64,000 nt of DNA, taken from NCBI RefSeq assembly GCF_029839275.1, contig NZ_JAOCAH010000005.1, forward strand, positions 1 through 64,000, given 5' to 3'. Of this stretch, positions 31,531 through 41,009 are shown in pieces. This stretch comes from Pseudomonas sp. GD03944. Its GTDB lineage: Bacteria; Pseudomonadota; Gammaproteobacteria; Pseudomonadales; Pseudomonadaceae. Each line of letters begins with the position of its first letter. Within the stretch, counting starts at the first letter, position 1. The notes under the pieces were generated by a model. It worked only from the letters and a program-made list of their open reading frames with translations, had not been told where the DNA came from and did not search any database. A program made the position numbers and the translations under genes.

Positions 31531-32874
31531 ATGGTCACCCGCATGCCGCTGTTGTGCCTGGCCGCCTTTGCCAGCCAGGCTGTATTCGCACTGGACCTGC
31601 AGGACGCCTGGTCGATCATGCAGATGCAGGGACCGACCTACCGCGCCGCCGTGCACGAACGCGATGCCGGCCTGGAGAACCGCGCACTGGGCCGAGCCGG
31701 CCTGCTGCCGCAGCTGAACGCCAGCGCCAGCAAGAGCCGGGTCGACGGCACCCAGGAGCAGGACAACCTGCTGGGCAATTCGGTGGAAAACGACCTGGAC
31801 TACGACTCGCAGAACCTCAACCTGCAGTTGCGCCAGCCGCTGTTCAACCGCCAGCGCATGGCCGAGTACCGCCAGGGCAAGCACCGCGCCGACTACAGCG
31901 CGGCGGTGTTCGACGCCAAGACCCAGAACGTCGCCGTGCGCCTGGCCAGCCGCTACTTCGACGTATTGCTGACCCGCGAGACCATCGACCTGGCCAACGC
32001 CAAGCTCAAGGCCTTCGAGCAGCAGGTGTCGGCCTCGCAACGGCGCTTCGACCTGGGCGACGGCACGGTCACCGACGTCGACCAGGCCACGGCGCGCCGC
32101 GACCTGGCGATGGCCGAGCTGATCGAGGCCCAGGACAACCTGGTGGTCGCCCTGCGCCTGCTGCAGGAAATGCTCGGCGAGGAGCCCCGGCACGTGGCCA
32201 CGCTGCGCGAGGACTTCCCCACCCCGACCCTGCAACCCAGCAGCCTGCAGGCCTGGTTGAACCAGGCCCAGGCCAACAACCCGTCGCTGCGGGCCCGCAC
32301 CTACAGCCACAGCGCGGCGGAAGAAGAGGTCAACCGGGCCGAGAGCGGGCACTGGCCCACCCTGGACCTGGTACTGGGCTACACCGACAGCGAAAGCGAC
32401 TCGATCTCCACCATCGACCAGCAGAACCGCTACGCCTCGGCCGGGGTGGAATTCAACATGCCACTCTACTCAGGCGGTGCGGTGAGTGCCCGGGTGCGCC
32501 AGGCCATCGCCAGCCGCGACCAGGCGGACGAAGAGCTGAAGGCGACCCGTGAGGAAGTGTTCTCGGCGACCACCCGGGAGTTTCGCGGGGTGCAGAGCGG
32601 TCAGGCGCGCATCCGGGCGCTGCAGCGGGCGGTGGAGTCCAGCGAACGGGCCCAGGATTCGGCGAAGAAGGGCTTCCTCGCCGGCTCCAGCACCAACGTC
32701 GACATCCTCAACGCCGAGGAACAAGTGTTCCTCGCCCGCCGCGACCTGCTGGAGGCCAAGCTGCGCTACCTGCTGGCCCGCCTGCAGCTGGCGGCGGCGG
32801 TGGGCCTGCTCGGTGACGACGACATCAGCACCGCCAATACCTACCTGGGGCCGGAACTGGTGCTGCGTTTCTAA
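31531..32874 (+). CDS. TolC-family outer-membrane channel of the type I system (PrtF/AprF-like)
   Basis: A 447-residue outer-membrane efflux protein. The signal peptide ends at SQAVFA (about residue 19). Two OEP repeats follow, with VRLASRYFDVLLTRETIDLANAK and the second-half GSSTNVDILNAEEQVFLARRDL as typical helical signatures. ATG at 31531 follows AAGGAG and overlaps the end of the adaptor gene by spacing of 1 bp. It completes an exporter-adaptor-channel triad dedicated to the RTX proteins. The stop overlaps the convergent DUF2937 gene by 4 bp, leaving no intergenic terminator. Confidence 0.95.
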   Translation: MVTRMPLLCLAAFASQAVFALDLQDAWSIMQMQGPTYRAAVHERDAGLENRALGRAGLLPQLNASASKSRVDGTQEQDNLLGNSVENDLDYDSQNLNLQLRQPLFNRQRMAEYRQGKHRADYSAAVFDAKTQNVAVRLASRYFDVLLTRETIDLANAKLKAFEQQVSASQRRFDLGDGTVTDVDQATARRDLAMAELIEAQDNLVVALRLLQEMLGEEPRHVATLREDFPTPTLQPSSLQAWLNQAQANNPSLRARTYSHSAAEEEVNRAESGHWPTLDLVLGYTDSESDSISTIDQQNRYASAGVEFNMPLYSGGAVSARVRQAIASRDQADEELKATREEVFSATTREFRGVQSGQARIRALQRAVESSERAQDSAKKGFLAGSSTNVDILNAEEQVFLARRDLLEAKLRYLLARLQLAAAVGLLGDDDISTANTYLGPELVLRF

Positions 32875-33395
32875 CGCCAGTGGCGGGCCTGTGCCTGCCG
32901 GGTCTGGCTGCCGCTGAACAGCGTGGCGACGCCCAACAGCAGCAGCTCGACCACCCAGGCCAGCAACAGCGCGCAGGCGATGCCCCAGGCGATCGCCTCC
33001 GGTGCCAGCAGCACCTGGTAGCGGTAGGCCGCGAAGGTCTCCTCCACCAGGTCCATGTCGGCGGCGGTCGACAGGTGCCAGAGCTGGCCGTACCACGGCC
33101 CCTGCATGGCCTTCGATTCACGCTCCAGGAAGGCCGCGCGGTCGACCAGCAGCGCAATGCTCTGGGCGTCGCTGCGCATCACCTCGTCCTTGCTGGCCTG
33201 GTAATGGGCCACCAGGGCGTCCAGGTCGCCCTTGAAGAAGCGCCGGGCGGTGTCGCGGAAGCCGCTCAGGCTCTGCTCGGACTCCAGGCGGTGCGCCTCG
33301 ACCCGCTTGGTGTAATCGTCGATGAACCCTGGCACCTGGACGCCGACCAGCAGCCCCAGGGCGAACAGCGCCAAACGCAGATAACTCTTGAACAT
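32871..33395 (-). CDS. DUF2937 family membrane protein
   Basis: A 174-residue protein with an N-terminal hydrophobic segment (residues 5-25, YLRLALFALGLLVGVQVPGF), a soluble charged middle, and a second membrane segment near 137-158 (AWGIACALLLAWVVELLLLG). This matches DUF2937, a bacterial inner-membrane family of unknown function. It is convergent with the TolC gene. Confidence 0.85.
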   Translation of the reverse strand: MFKSYLRLALFALGLLVGVQVPGFIDDYTKRVEAHRLESEQSLSGFRDTARRFFKGDLDALVAHYQASKDEVMRSDAQSIALLVDRAAFLERESKAMQGPWYGQLWHLSTAADMDLVEETFAAYRYQVLLAPEAIAWGIACALLLAWVVELLLLGVATLFSGSQTRQAQARHWR

Positions 33396-33467
33396 GAAGG
33401 GTCTGTCCCCTGAATCCGATTATCGAAAGCGACCCGTTCTGCAGCGGGCCGTCCAGCCAGGCTGCCG

Positions 33468-34244
33468 TCAGGCCACCTGGCCCTGGGCGACGCATTCGCC
33501 GCCGCGCCACAAACGCCATTCACCGGGTTGGTAGAGGTCCCACTGCTCGTTGTCGGTCAGCGGATCGGTCACCAGCACCGTGACCACGTCGTTGGGCGTG
33601 GTCTCGGCCTGGAAGTCCACGCGCATGTCGGCGTCCTTCAACTGCGCCGGCCCGAACGGCGCCCGGCGGGTGATGTGTGCCAGCTTGGTGGAACAGAAGC
33701 TGAACAGCCAGTCGCCATCGCTCAGCAGGCAGTTGAACACGCCCTGCTGGCGGAATGCGGCGCAGGCCTCCACCACCACGGGCAGCAGGGTTTCCACCGG
33801 CACCGGCTCGGGGAACGCGGTGCGCAGGCGGTTGAGCAACTCGCAGAACGCCGCCTCGCTGTCGGTATCGCCCACCGGCCGGTAGAACCCCGGCTCCGGG
33901 TGGAAGTCCGCCAGTTGCCCGTTGTGCGCGAAACACCAGTTGCGGCCCCACAGCTCGCGCACGAACGGGTGGGTGTTGGCCAGGCACACGCGGCCGACGT
34001 TGGCCTGGCGGATGTGGCCGATCACCACTTCGCTCTTGATCGGGTAGCGCTGCACCAGCTGCGCCACCTCCGACTCGCTGCTCGCCCGGGGGTCCTGGAA
34101 CAGACGCAGACCGCGCCCTTCATAGAAACCGATGCCCCAGCCGTCGCGGTGCGGCCCGGTGCGGCCGCCGCGCTGCATCAGCCCGGTGAAGCTGAACACG
34201 ATGTCCGTGGGGACGTTGGCACTCATGCCGAGCAATTCACACAT
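33468..34244 (-). CDS. Class II glutamine amidotransferase (YafJ-like)
   Basis: A 258-residue Ntn-type amidotransferase domain protein. The start [14 protein letters not shown] exposes the catalytic Cys2 after Met removal. [21 protein letters not shown] and [20 protein letters not shown] are the conserved blocks of this family. The specific substrate of the YafJ group is not established. The start overlaps the end of the upstream HIT gene by 8 bp, indicating coexpression. Confidence 0.93.
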   Translation of the reverse strand: MCELLGMSANVPTDIVFSFTGLMQRGGRTGPHRDGWGIGFYEGRGLRLFQDPRASSESEVAQLVQRYPIKSEVVIGHIRQANVGRVCLANTHPFVRELWGRNWCFAHNGQLADFHPEPGFYRPVGDTDSEAAFCELLNRLRTAFPEPVPVETLLPVVVEACAAFRQQGVFNCLLSDGDWLFSFCSTKLAHITRRAPFGPAQLKDADMRVDFQAETTPNDVVTVLVTDPLTDNEQWDLYQPGEWRLWRGGECVAQGQVA

Positions 34245-34692
34245 GTCGATCAGACTCGTTCAGCGCCGAACGCAGGCGTTCGGCATGCGCCAGCAGGCGC
34301 GACTCGATGCGCGCCCGCCCCAGGGGCAGGAAACGCGTGAAGATCCGCCAGACCAGGGACGGCAGGTCACCGGGCTGGCGGGGAATCAGGTGCAGGTGCA
34401 GATGGGGCACGTGCTGGTTGGACGCCGGGCCGTCGTTGATCATCAGGTTGATCCCGTCGTGCCCGTGCCCGCTGGCGCGCAGGGCCGCGGCCACCCGCTC
34501 GCTCAGCGCCAGCAGGCGGTCACGGGCGGCAACGGACAGGTCCTTGAGAAAGGGGGCGTGCTCGCGGCTGACGATCAGCACATGGGCCGGACGCAGCGGA
34601 AAAATATCCAGCAGCACGATGAAGTGCTCGTCTTCGTAGAGGCGGTGAGCCGGCGCGCGGTTGCCGGCGATCGCACAGAACACACAGTCCAT
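34237..34692 (-). CDS. HIT-family nucleotide-binding protein
   Basis: A 151-residue histidine-triad protein. It starts [20 protein letters not shown]; the active HxHxH motif is [12 protein letters not shown] near residue 98. Such proteins hydrolyse or transfer nucleotidyl groups (Ap4A-like or AMP-lysine-like substrates). ATG at 34692 follows AAAGGAGG; the frame is open 66 bp further upstream without a better site. It is translationally linked to the amidotransferase gene. Confidence 0.92.
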   Translation of the reverse strand: MDCVFCAIAGNRAPAHRLYEDEHFIVLLDIFPLRPAHVLIVSREHAPFLKDLSVAARDRLLALSERVAAALRASGHGHDGINLMINDGPASNQHVPHLHLHLIPRQPGDLPSLVWRIFTRFLPLGRARIESRLLAHAERLRSALNESDRHV

Positions 34693-34782
34693 AAGCCCTC
34701 CTTTGCGCGAAGGCCAATGCTGAACGTCTGGAGGAATCCGTGCAAGCACCCGCCGCACCCCGATGGCGCGGCGGGCGAGTAT

Positions 34783-35262
34783 TCAGAGGCGCGGTTCGAC
34801 CCGCAGGTTGCGCGACGAGCGCGGGGCGTAGCGGTCGCGCTCGTGTTCTTCGTCTTCGCGGCGCATCAGCTCGCGCAGGGTCGGCGAACGCTCGTCGTCC
34901 ACCTCGGCTGCCGGCTCCTGGCGGCCTTTCCACCAGCGCTCGATCGGCCAGCGGACGGCCACGAACACCAGGTACAGACCGAAGGCGATGACCCCGAACA
35001 GGGCCAGGTCGGCCACCGCACGCAGGGCGTTGTTGCCAACGCTGAACAGCATGTCCAGCGCGGCGATGGCGATGGACGGGGCGAACAGCTCCTTGACCGG
35101 ATCGATGATGGTCGGGCTGAACAGCAGCACCGCCACCAGCACCCGCAGCGGCTCGCGCAGGTAGCGCCACATCCAGCCAGTCATGCGGAACCACACCAGC
35201 AGACAGCCCAGCGCCGCGACGGCGTAGGCGCTCCAGGCAAGTAAATAGTCGCTCTCGATCAT
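34783..35262 (-). CDS. Membrane protein of unknown function
   Basis: A 159-residue protein with about three hydrophobic segments (residues 8-26, 39-58, 82-103) and a highly charged C-terminal tail (DDERSPTLRELMRREDEEHE). It resembles a conserved Pseudomonas hypothetical found beside the oligopeptidase gene. The start MIESDYLLAW at 35262 lacks a strong ribosome-binding site; an ATG 21 bp upstream is the alternative. Confidence 0.65.
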   Translation of the reverse strand: MIESDYLLAWSAYAVAALGCLLVWFRMTGWMWRYLREPLRVLVAVLLFSPTIIDPVKELFAPSIAIAALDMLFSVGNNALRAVADLALFGVIAFGLYLVFVAVRWPIERWWKGRQEPAAEVDDERSPTLRELMRREDEEHERDRYAPRSSRNLRVEPRL

Positions 35263-35374
35263 AAAACGCGGGGTCCCTGACACATGGCGGGGCGGACGAA
35301 GTGGGGCTTATGATAACGGCTTTTCACCGGTCCGGCGCCCCTGCCGTCGCCCGTTGCCCAATCTGGAGTTCCGC

Positions 35375-37405
35375 ATGCCGTTCGCCCCCATCGCCCGTAC
35401 CGAGCCTGGCCACGATCCCTACCGCTGGCTGGAGAACCGCGACGCCGAGGAGGTGCTCGACTACCTGAAGGCCGAGAACGCCTACCTGGACGAGGCCCTG
35501 AGCGATCAGCAGGCGCTGCGCGAGGCGCTGTTCCAGGAGATCAAGGGGCGCATCCGCGAGACCGACCTGTCGCTGCCCACGCCCTGGGGCCCGTACCTGT
35601 ATTACCAGCGCACCGTGGCCGGCGATGAGTACCCCCGGCACTACCGCTGCCCACTTCCGGCCGACGGCTCGCTGCAGGTGGACGAAGCGGCGGAGCAACT
35701 GCTGCTCGACCCCAACGCCCTGGCCAATGGCGGCTTCCTGTCCCTCGGGGCCTTCAGCATCAGCCCCGACCACCGGCGCCTGGCCTACAGCCTGGACACC
35801 AGCGGCGACGAAATCTACCGCCTGTTCGTCAAGGATCTGGACGACGACAGCCTCGACGCCCTGCCCTTCGACGACTGCGACGGCAGCATGACCTGGGCCA
35901 ACGACAGCCAGACCCTGTTCTTCGGCGAACTGGACGACACCCACCGCCCGCACAAGCTGTACCGCCACCGCCTGGGCAGCACCGATGCGCAGCTGGTGTT
36001 CCACGAAACCGACGGGCGTTTCTTCCTGCACTGCTACCGCGCCAGCTCCGAGCGCCAGCTGGTCCTGTCCCTGGGCAGCAAGACCACCAGCGAAGCCTGG
36101 GTGCTGGACGCCAGCACGCCGGAAGCCGCCTTCACCTGCCTGGCGCCCCGCGAAGAAGGCCACGAGTACTACGTCGACCACGGCCGCCTGGCCGAGGGCT
36201 GGGCCTGGCTGATCCGCAGCAACCAGAGCGGCATCAACTTCGCCCTCTACCAGGCCAGCGAAGCCCAGCCGACCCGCGCGCACTGGCAACTGCGCCGCCC
36301 CCATGACCCGCAGGTGATGCTCGAAGGCATCAGCCTCACGGCCAGCGCCCTGGTGCTGAGCCTGCGCGAAGGCGGCTTGCCGGTGATCGAGGTGCAGCCC
36401 CACGGCCAGGCCGCTTACCGCGTGCAGCTGCCCGACGCGGCCTACAGCCTGTACGTGCAGGACACCCTGGAGTTCGCCAGCCCGGTGATCCGCCTGCGTT
36501 ACGAAGCCCTCAACCGCCCGGCCCAGGTGCGCCAGCTGACCCTGGCCGACGGCGCGCAGCAGGTGCTCAAGGAAACCCCGGTGGAAGGCGTGTTCGATGC
36601 CGATGCCTACGTCAGCCAGCGCCTGTGGGCCACCGCCAGCGACGGTACCCAGGTGCCGATCAGCCTGGTGGCCAGACGCGACTGCCTGGGCACGCCGGCG
36701 CCGCTGTACCTCTACGGCTACGGCGCCTATGGCGAAAGCCTCGACCCCTGGTTCTCCCATGCCCGGCTCAGCCTGCTCGACCGCGGTTTCGTCTTCGCCA
36801 TCGCCCACGTGCGCGGCGGCGGCGAACTGGGCGAAGCCTGGTACCGCGCCGGCAAGCTGGCGCACAAACAGAACAGCTTCGGTGACTTCATCGCCTGTGC
36901 CGAGCACCTGATCGCCGGCGGCTACACCACCTCGGCCCAGCTCGCCATCAGCGGCGGCAGTGCCGGGGGCCTGCTGATCGGTGCGGTGCTCAACCAGCGC
37001 GCGGACCTGTTCGGCGCGGCGATTGCCGAAGTGCCCTTCGTCGACGTGCTCAACACCATGCAGAACCCAGACCTGCCGCTGACCGTCACCGAGTACGACG
37101 AATGGGGCGATCCCAACGAGGCCGAGGTGTTCGCCCGCATCCAGGGTTATGCGCCCTACGAGAATGTCAGTGCCCAGGTCTACCCGCCGATGCTGGTGGT
37201 GGCCGGCTACAACGACAGCCGCGTGCAGTACTGGGAGGCGGCCAAGTGGGTGGCGCGGCTGCGTGCCACCCGCCAGGGCGACGCACTGTTGCTGCTGAAA
37301 ACCGACCTCGGTGCCGGGCACGGCGGCATGAGCGGACGCTACCAGGCGCTCAAGGACGTGGCCCTGGAGTACGCCTTCCTGTTCAAGGTGCTGAAAATCG
37401 CGTGA
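35375..37405 (+). CDS. ptrB: Oligopeptidase B (S9A serine peptidase)
   Basis: A 676-residue cytoplasmic peptidase that cuts after Arg/Lys in short peptides. It has an N-terminal beta-propeller (about residues 70-400), then an alpha/beta-hydrolase domain. The nucleophile motif GGSAGG is near 530, the catalytic Asp is near NDSRVQYWEAAKW, and the catalytic His is in LGAGHGG near 649. The start DPYRWLENRDAEEVLDYL is the usual S9A opening. ATG at 35375 follows TGGAG; an in-frame ATG 21 bp upstream is less likely. Its 92-bp gap to the neighbouring divergent gene is small. Confidence 0.95.
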   Translation: MPFAPIARTEPGHDPYRWLENRDAEEVLDYLKAENAYLDEALSDQQALREALFQEIKGRIRETDLSLPTPWGPYLYYQRTVAGDEYPRHYRCPLPADGSLQVDEAAEQLLLDPNALANGGFLSLGAFSISPDHRRLAYSLDTSGDEIYRLFVKDLDDDSLDALPFDDCDGSMTWANDSQTLFFGELDDTHRPHKLYRHRLGSTDAQLVFHETDGRFFLHCYRASSERQLVLSLGSKTTSEAWVLDASTPEAAFTCLAPREEGHEYYVDHGRLAEGWAWLIRSNQSGINFALYQASEAQPTRAHWQLRRPHDPQVMLEGISLTASALVLSLREGGLPVIEVQPHGQAAYRVQLPDAAYSLYVQDTLEFASPVIRLRYEALNRPAQVRQLTLADGAQQVLKETPVEGVFDADAYVSQRLWATASDGTQVPISLVARRDCLGTPAPLYLYGYGAYGESLDPWFSHARLSLLDRGFVFAIAHVRGGGELGEAWYRAGKLAHKQNSFGDFIACAEHLIAGGYTTSAQLAISGGSAGGLLIGAVLNQRADLFGAAIAEVPFVDVLNTMQNPDLPLTVTEYDEWGDPNEAEVFARIQGYAPYENVSAQVYPPMLVVAGYNDSRVQYWEAAKWVARLRATRQGDALLLLKTDLGAGHGGMSGRYQALKDVALEYAFLFKVLKIA

Positions 37406-37512
37406 CGCAGTTGGCGGCGCGTCACAACTTCCGGCGAGCGGCAGTTGGCAAGGCCGCTGCCGCCGGATACCGTCGCAGCCACCTCCGCCGTTCCTCCCTG
37501 CAGTAGAGCGCC

Positions 37513-37986
37513 ATGCCTGACATTTCCTACCTGATCGACGAAATCCGCGACATGCTGCTCGACTGCGGGCTGTTCAACACCCTGCATGCCAGCGAAGTGC
37601 TCAGCGCGGCGGGCTATTTCAGCATCGCCAAGTACGAGCCCGACGCGGTGATCTGCAGCGAAGGCGATGCCGGCACCTTCATGTGCATCATCCATTTCGG
37701 CGCGGTGTCGGTGCGCAAGACCCACTCCAGCGGCGAGGTGGTGGAGATCGCCAAGCTGCGCAAGGGCCGCGCCTTCGGGGAGATGGCGGTGCTGGATGGC
37801 GAACGCCGTTCGGCCAGCTGCATCGCGGTCAGCGATTGCACCCTGCTGGTCCTCAGCAAGGAATCCTTGGACAAGATGCTGAGCGAAGCGCCCAAGTCGG
37901 CGGCCAATGTCATCCGCGCCATCGCCGTGGCCATGTCCAAGCGCCTGCGCATGGTCGATGGCCAACTGGTCGAGCACCAGCTCTGA
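37513..37986 (+). CDS. Cyclic-nucleotide-binding domain protein without HTH
   Basis: A 157-residue protein that is almost entirely a Crp/cAMP-binding fold. The phosphate-binding cassette FGEMAVLDGERRSAS is near residue 96, so cyclic nucleotide binding is plausible. There is no DNA-binding helix-turn-helix after the C-helix (PKSAANVIRAIAVAMSKRLR). Likely an effector or regulator that works through protein contacts. The target is unknown. Confidence 0.85.
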   Translation: MPDISYLIDEIRDMLLDCGLFNTLHASEVLSAAGYFSIAKYEPDAVICSEGDAGTFMCIIHFGAVSVRKTHSSGEVVEIAKLRKGRAFGEMAVLDGERRSASCIAVSDCTLLVLSKESLDKMLSEAPKSAANVIRAIAVAMSKRLRMVDGQLVEHQL

Positions 37987-38331
37987 TCATTGCGCCTCGC
38001 GGCGCTCGTCACCCAGCCCCTGGCTGTTGCGTTCGCGCTGCTCCTGCAGCAGCGGCAAATCGCTGTCGCGCGGGGTGCGGTTGTCGCGCGGCGTGTAGGA
38101 GCGCGTTCCGGGATTAGTGTCGCTACCGGTGCCGGGATTGAGCAGCGGCGCCGAGCCCGGTGCGGCCTTCGGCACGTTGCGCGGCACCGGTTGCGAATAG
38201 GGTTGCGGCGTCGCGGTGCCGGGCGAACCGGCGGCGGGTTGGCGGGGCGTGGATGGCTGGTAGTTCTGGGCATTGGCCTGGGTGCCTGCCAGCATCAGCA
38301 GGCTCACGGCCAGGCAGAGGAAAACGCGCAT
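37987..38331 (-). CDS. Small secreted Pro/Gln-rich protein of unknown function
   Basis: A 114-residue protein with a clear signal peptide (MRVFLCLAVSLLMLAGTQANA) and a low-complexity Pro/Thr/Ser/Gln/Arg-rich mature part that is probably disordered. ATG at 38331 follows CAGGAG. Its stop abuts the convergent cNMP-binding gene, with no gap. No family recognised. Confidence 0.7.
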   Translation of the reverse strand: MRVFLCLAVSLLMLAGTQANAQNYQPSTPRQPAAGSPGTATPQPYSQPVPRNVPKAAPGSAPLLNPGTGSDTNPGTRSYTPRDNRTPRDSDLPLLQEQRERNSQGLGDERREAQ

Positions 38332-38476
38332 GCGTGGACTCCTGTTCCAGTGGACCTGTGCATTGGGCCGTGCGCCGCCCGATAAGTGCCCGGTACATGC
38401 CGCCAGCGGGGCATGTTCGCCGACCACCGGCAGGACTACACTGTCACTTTCTGCCGCACCCACCGTGAGAATCCCC

Positions 38477-38842
38477 ATGAGCAGCAACACCCCCACCGGC
38501 AAGCTCGACCGTATCCTCGCCGAGGCCCAGCGCAACCGCGAAGAAGGCTACCGCGAGAAAGCCCTGAAGATGTACCCCCATGTCTGCGGCCGCTGTGCCC
38601 GCGAGTTCTCCGGCAAGCGCCTCAGCGAGCTGACCGTGCACCACCGTGACCACAACCACGACAACAACCCGCAGGACGGTTCCAACTGGGAGCTGCTCTG
38701 CCTGTTCTGCCACGACAACGAGCACGCGCGCTACACCGACCAGCAGTACTTCAGCGAAGGCTCCACCAGCACCCCCATCGGCAAGAAGGTCACCCACAAC
38801 CCCTTCGCCAACCTGGCGGCGCTGATGAACAAGGGCGACTAG
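38477..38842 (+). CDS. HNH nuclease family protein (YajD-like)
   Basis: A 121-residue protein with a zinc-type HNH motif: CGRCAREF supplies the first Cys pair, LTVHHRDHNHDNNP the HNH core, and LLCLFCHDNEH the second Cys pair and final His. YajD-like proteins are compact putative nucleases of unknown physiological role. The last 4 bp overlap the end of the convergent MFS gene. Confidence 0.9.
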   Translation: MSSNTPTGKLDRILAEAQRNREEGYREKALKMYPHVCGRCAREFSGKRLSELTVHHRDHNHDNNPQDGSNWELLCLFCHDNEHARYTDQQYFSEGSTSTPIGKKVTHNPFANLAALMNKGD

Positions 38843-40035
38843 CGCCCTCTCCCACCGAGCAGCAAGGCCACCAGGGCAATGGCCGGCAGCGCCGCACCGG
38901 CCATGACGATCGCCGGCCAGCCCAGGGCCTCGTAGAGCGGGCTGCCCAGTGCGGAACCGATGGCGCCGCCGATGAAGATACTGGTCATGTACAGCGCATT
39001 GAGCCGCGCCCGGCTGGCCGGATCCAGGGCATACACCTCGCGCTGGCCGAGCACCATGTTCATCTGCGCAGCGAAGTCGAGAAAGATGCCGGTCAGCGCC
39101 AGGCCGATCACGCTGTAGCCCACCCCTCCCCAGCCGATCAGGAAGGACAGCGACGCCACCAGCAGGGCGACGATGGACGCCTTGCGGGTATGACCGGCGT
39201 CGGCCAGGCGCCCCGCCATGGGCGCTGCGAACGCACCGATGGCACCGACCAGGGCGAACAGCGCGATCTGCGTCTGCGACAGGCCGTGGTGGCGGGCCAG
39301 CTCGATGGGCGCCACGGTCCAGAACAGGCTGAAGCTGGCGAACACCAGGCCCTGGTAGAACGCGCGCTGACGCAGCACCGGCTGGCTGCGCAACAACGTC
39401 AGCAGCGAGCCCATCAGTTGCCCGTAGGTCGCCTTGTGGGTCGGCGTGCGGGATGGGATGGTCAGGGCGATCACCAGGATGATCGCGAGCATCAGCAGCG
39501 CCGCGGCGATGAACACCATGCGCCAGCCGAAGTGGTCCGCCACCAGGCTGGACAGCGGCCGTGCCAGCAGGATGCCCAGCAGCAACCCGCCCATGATGTT
39601 GCCCACCACCCGGCCCCGTGATTCTTCCGGCGCCAGGTGCGCAGCCAGGGGGATCAGCATCTGCACCGACACCGAGCTGAAGCCGATCAGCAGCGACAGC
39701 GCGAGAAACAGATTCGGCTCGCTGGACAGCCCCGCCGCCAACAGCCCCGCTGCCGCGATAATCGCGGTGCCGATCATCAACTTGCGGTTCTCCACCAGGT
39801 CGGCCAGGGGCACCAGCAGCAACAGCCCGGCGGCGTAGCCGATCTGCGTCAGCGAGACGATCAGGCTGGCGCTCTGGGCGGACAGCCCCACCGACGGTGC
39901 GATCAGCTCGACGATTGGCTGGGCGTAATACAGGTTGGCGACGATGGCGCCGCAGCAGAAGGCGAACAGCAGCACTAGGCCGCGGGTCAGGGTGTGGGGC
40001 GCCTGGGCCAGGCGCAGGGCAGTCAGATCGTTCAT
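38839..40035 (-). CDS. MFS transporter
   Basis: A 398-residue twelve-helix major facilitator. The motif-A-like segment is LVPLADLVENRKLMIG near residues 74-90, and the second-half counterpart is MAGRLADAGHTRKA near 269. It resembles arabinose-efflux/drug-resistance DHA1 members. The start MNDLTALRLAQAPHTLTRG at 40035 was chosen because the upstream open stretch is the antisense of other coding sequence. It lies 73 bp downstream of the DsbA-like gene on the same strand, probably in one operon. Confidence 0.9.
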   Translation of the reverse strand: MNDLTALRLAQAPHTLTRGLVLLFAFCCGAIVANLYYAQPIVELIAPSVGLSAQSASLIVSLTQIGYAAGLLLLVPLADLVENRKLMIGTAIIAAAGLLAAGLSSEPNLFLALSLLIGFSSVSVQMLIPLAAHLAPEESRGRVVGNIMGGLLLGILLARPLSSLVADHFGWRMVFIAAALLMLAIILVIALTIPSRTPTHKATYGQLMGSLLTLLRSQPVLRQRAFYQGLVFASFSLFWTVAPIELARHHGLSQTQIALFALVGAIGAFAAPMAGRLADAGHTRKASIVALLVASLSFLIGWGGVGYSVIGLALTGIFLDFAAQMNMVLGQREVYALDPASRARLNALYMTSIFIGGAIGSALGSPLYEALGWPAIVMAGAALPAIALVALLLGGRGR

Positions 40036-40108
40036 GTCGGGTTTGCCTGTTGAAGGTGGTCGATGCGGCCGCACTGTCTGGCCATGAAGGGGTCGGGATG
40101 GCGGTGCG

Positions 40109-40765
40109 TCACGGGCCGTTCCTCTCGGTGGGCGAGACGTGACAGGCCAGCGCAAGACTGAAAATCTGCTGGGACTGGGCGCCGCTGATGGTGGTACCGG
40201 GCAGCTGGAAACGGGGGATCGCCCCCTGGCCGCTGGCGAGCTCGGCCTGCTCCTGCGCCAGCACTTCGGCCACGCCCTCGTCGCTGGCCAGAAAGGCCAG
40301 CACGTCGTCCGTGGACTGGCCATGCTCGGCGGCGATACGGGCCAGGACCTGGGGGTTGCCGATATCGCGGCCGTCACTGAAATGCGCCTGGAACAGCGCC
40401 AGCGACAACGCCGCTGCCGACTGCCCTTGGCCCTGCACCCACCCCATCAAGCGGTGCGCGGCCAGGGTGTTGGGCGCCGTACGGATACGGGCGAAGTCGA
40501 ATACCAGGCCCAGGGCCTGGCCCGCCTGGATCACCTCGGCATAATGGGCCTGGCTGTGCAGCCAGCTGCCGAAGCGGCTGATCCGATAGGTCTGCCAATC
40601 GAGCCCGGCCGCCGGCACCCGCAGCCCGGTGCGACACGGCGTGAAGGACAGCATGCAGTGATCGTCCAGCCCCAGGTCGTGGATCGCCCGGCCAAGGCGC
40701 ACCTGACCGATCCAGCACCAGGGGCAGAGAAAGTCGAACGCGATGCGGATCGCGATGGGTTCCAT
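40109..40765 (-). CDS. DsbA/FrnE-family thioredoxin-fold oxidoreductase
   Basis: A 218-residue cytoplasmic DsbA-family protein (no signal peptide). The active site is FLCPWCWIGQ near residue 13, a CPWC motif as in FrnE and 2-hydroxychromene-2-carboxylate isomerase relatives. GFDFARIRTAPNT-like helical inserts and NPQVLARIAAEHG support the FrnE side. ATG at 40765. The role is probably redox or glutathione-linked. It precedes the MFS gene. Confidence 0.87.
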   Translation of the reverse strand: MEPIAIRIAFDFLCPWCWIGQVRLGRAIHDLGLDDHCMLSFTPCRTGLRVPAAGLDWQTYRISRFGSWLHSQAHYAEVIQAGQALGLVFDFARIRTAPNTLAAHRLMGWVQGQGQSAAALSLALFQAHFSDGRDIGNPQVLARIAAEHGQSTDDVLAFLASDEGVAEVLAQEQAELASGQGAIPRFQLPGTTISGAQSQQIFSLALACHVSPTERNGP

Positions 40766-40953
40766 GTCAGCGAAGCCTCTACAGATGAACACGTCACCAC
40801 GGTAGAGACCCGCACGCCGCTGGAGAATCGGCCGGCACCGCAACGCAGCATTGCGCCATACGCAATGCCAGCCACCTTCCGGACGCCTGTAGGAGAGGCC
40901 TTGGCCTCGAGCTCGGCTATCGCAGGGTAGACATCGAAACACCGTAAAAGAAA

Positions 40954-40980
40954 AGCTCGCGGGCAAGCCCGCTCCTACGG
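40954..40980. repeat. Intergenic repeat family E, copy 1
   Basis: AGCTCGCGGGCAAGCCCGCT followed by CCTACGG, a GCGGGC-AA-GCCCGC hairpin. The copy at 49147-49172 is its reverse complement. The 40766-41009 gap contains this and a related TGTAGGAGAGGCCTTGGCCTC palindrome near 40889, and nothing coding. Confidence 0.75.
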
Positions 40981-41009
40981 GGCGTGTGCGACTGGACGCA
41001 GGTGAATCC

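Noticed and set aside
40078-40377. N-terminal extension of the MFS gene overlapping the DsbA-like gene
   Set aside because: The upstream frame reads out-of-frame through the DsbA-like coding region; MNDLTALRLA at 40035 is a natural start.
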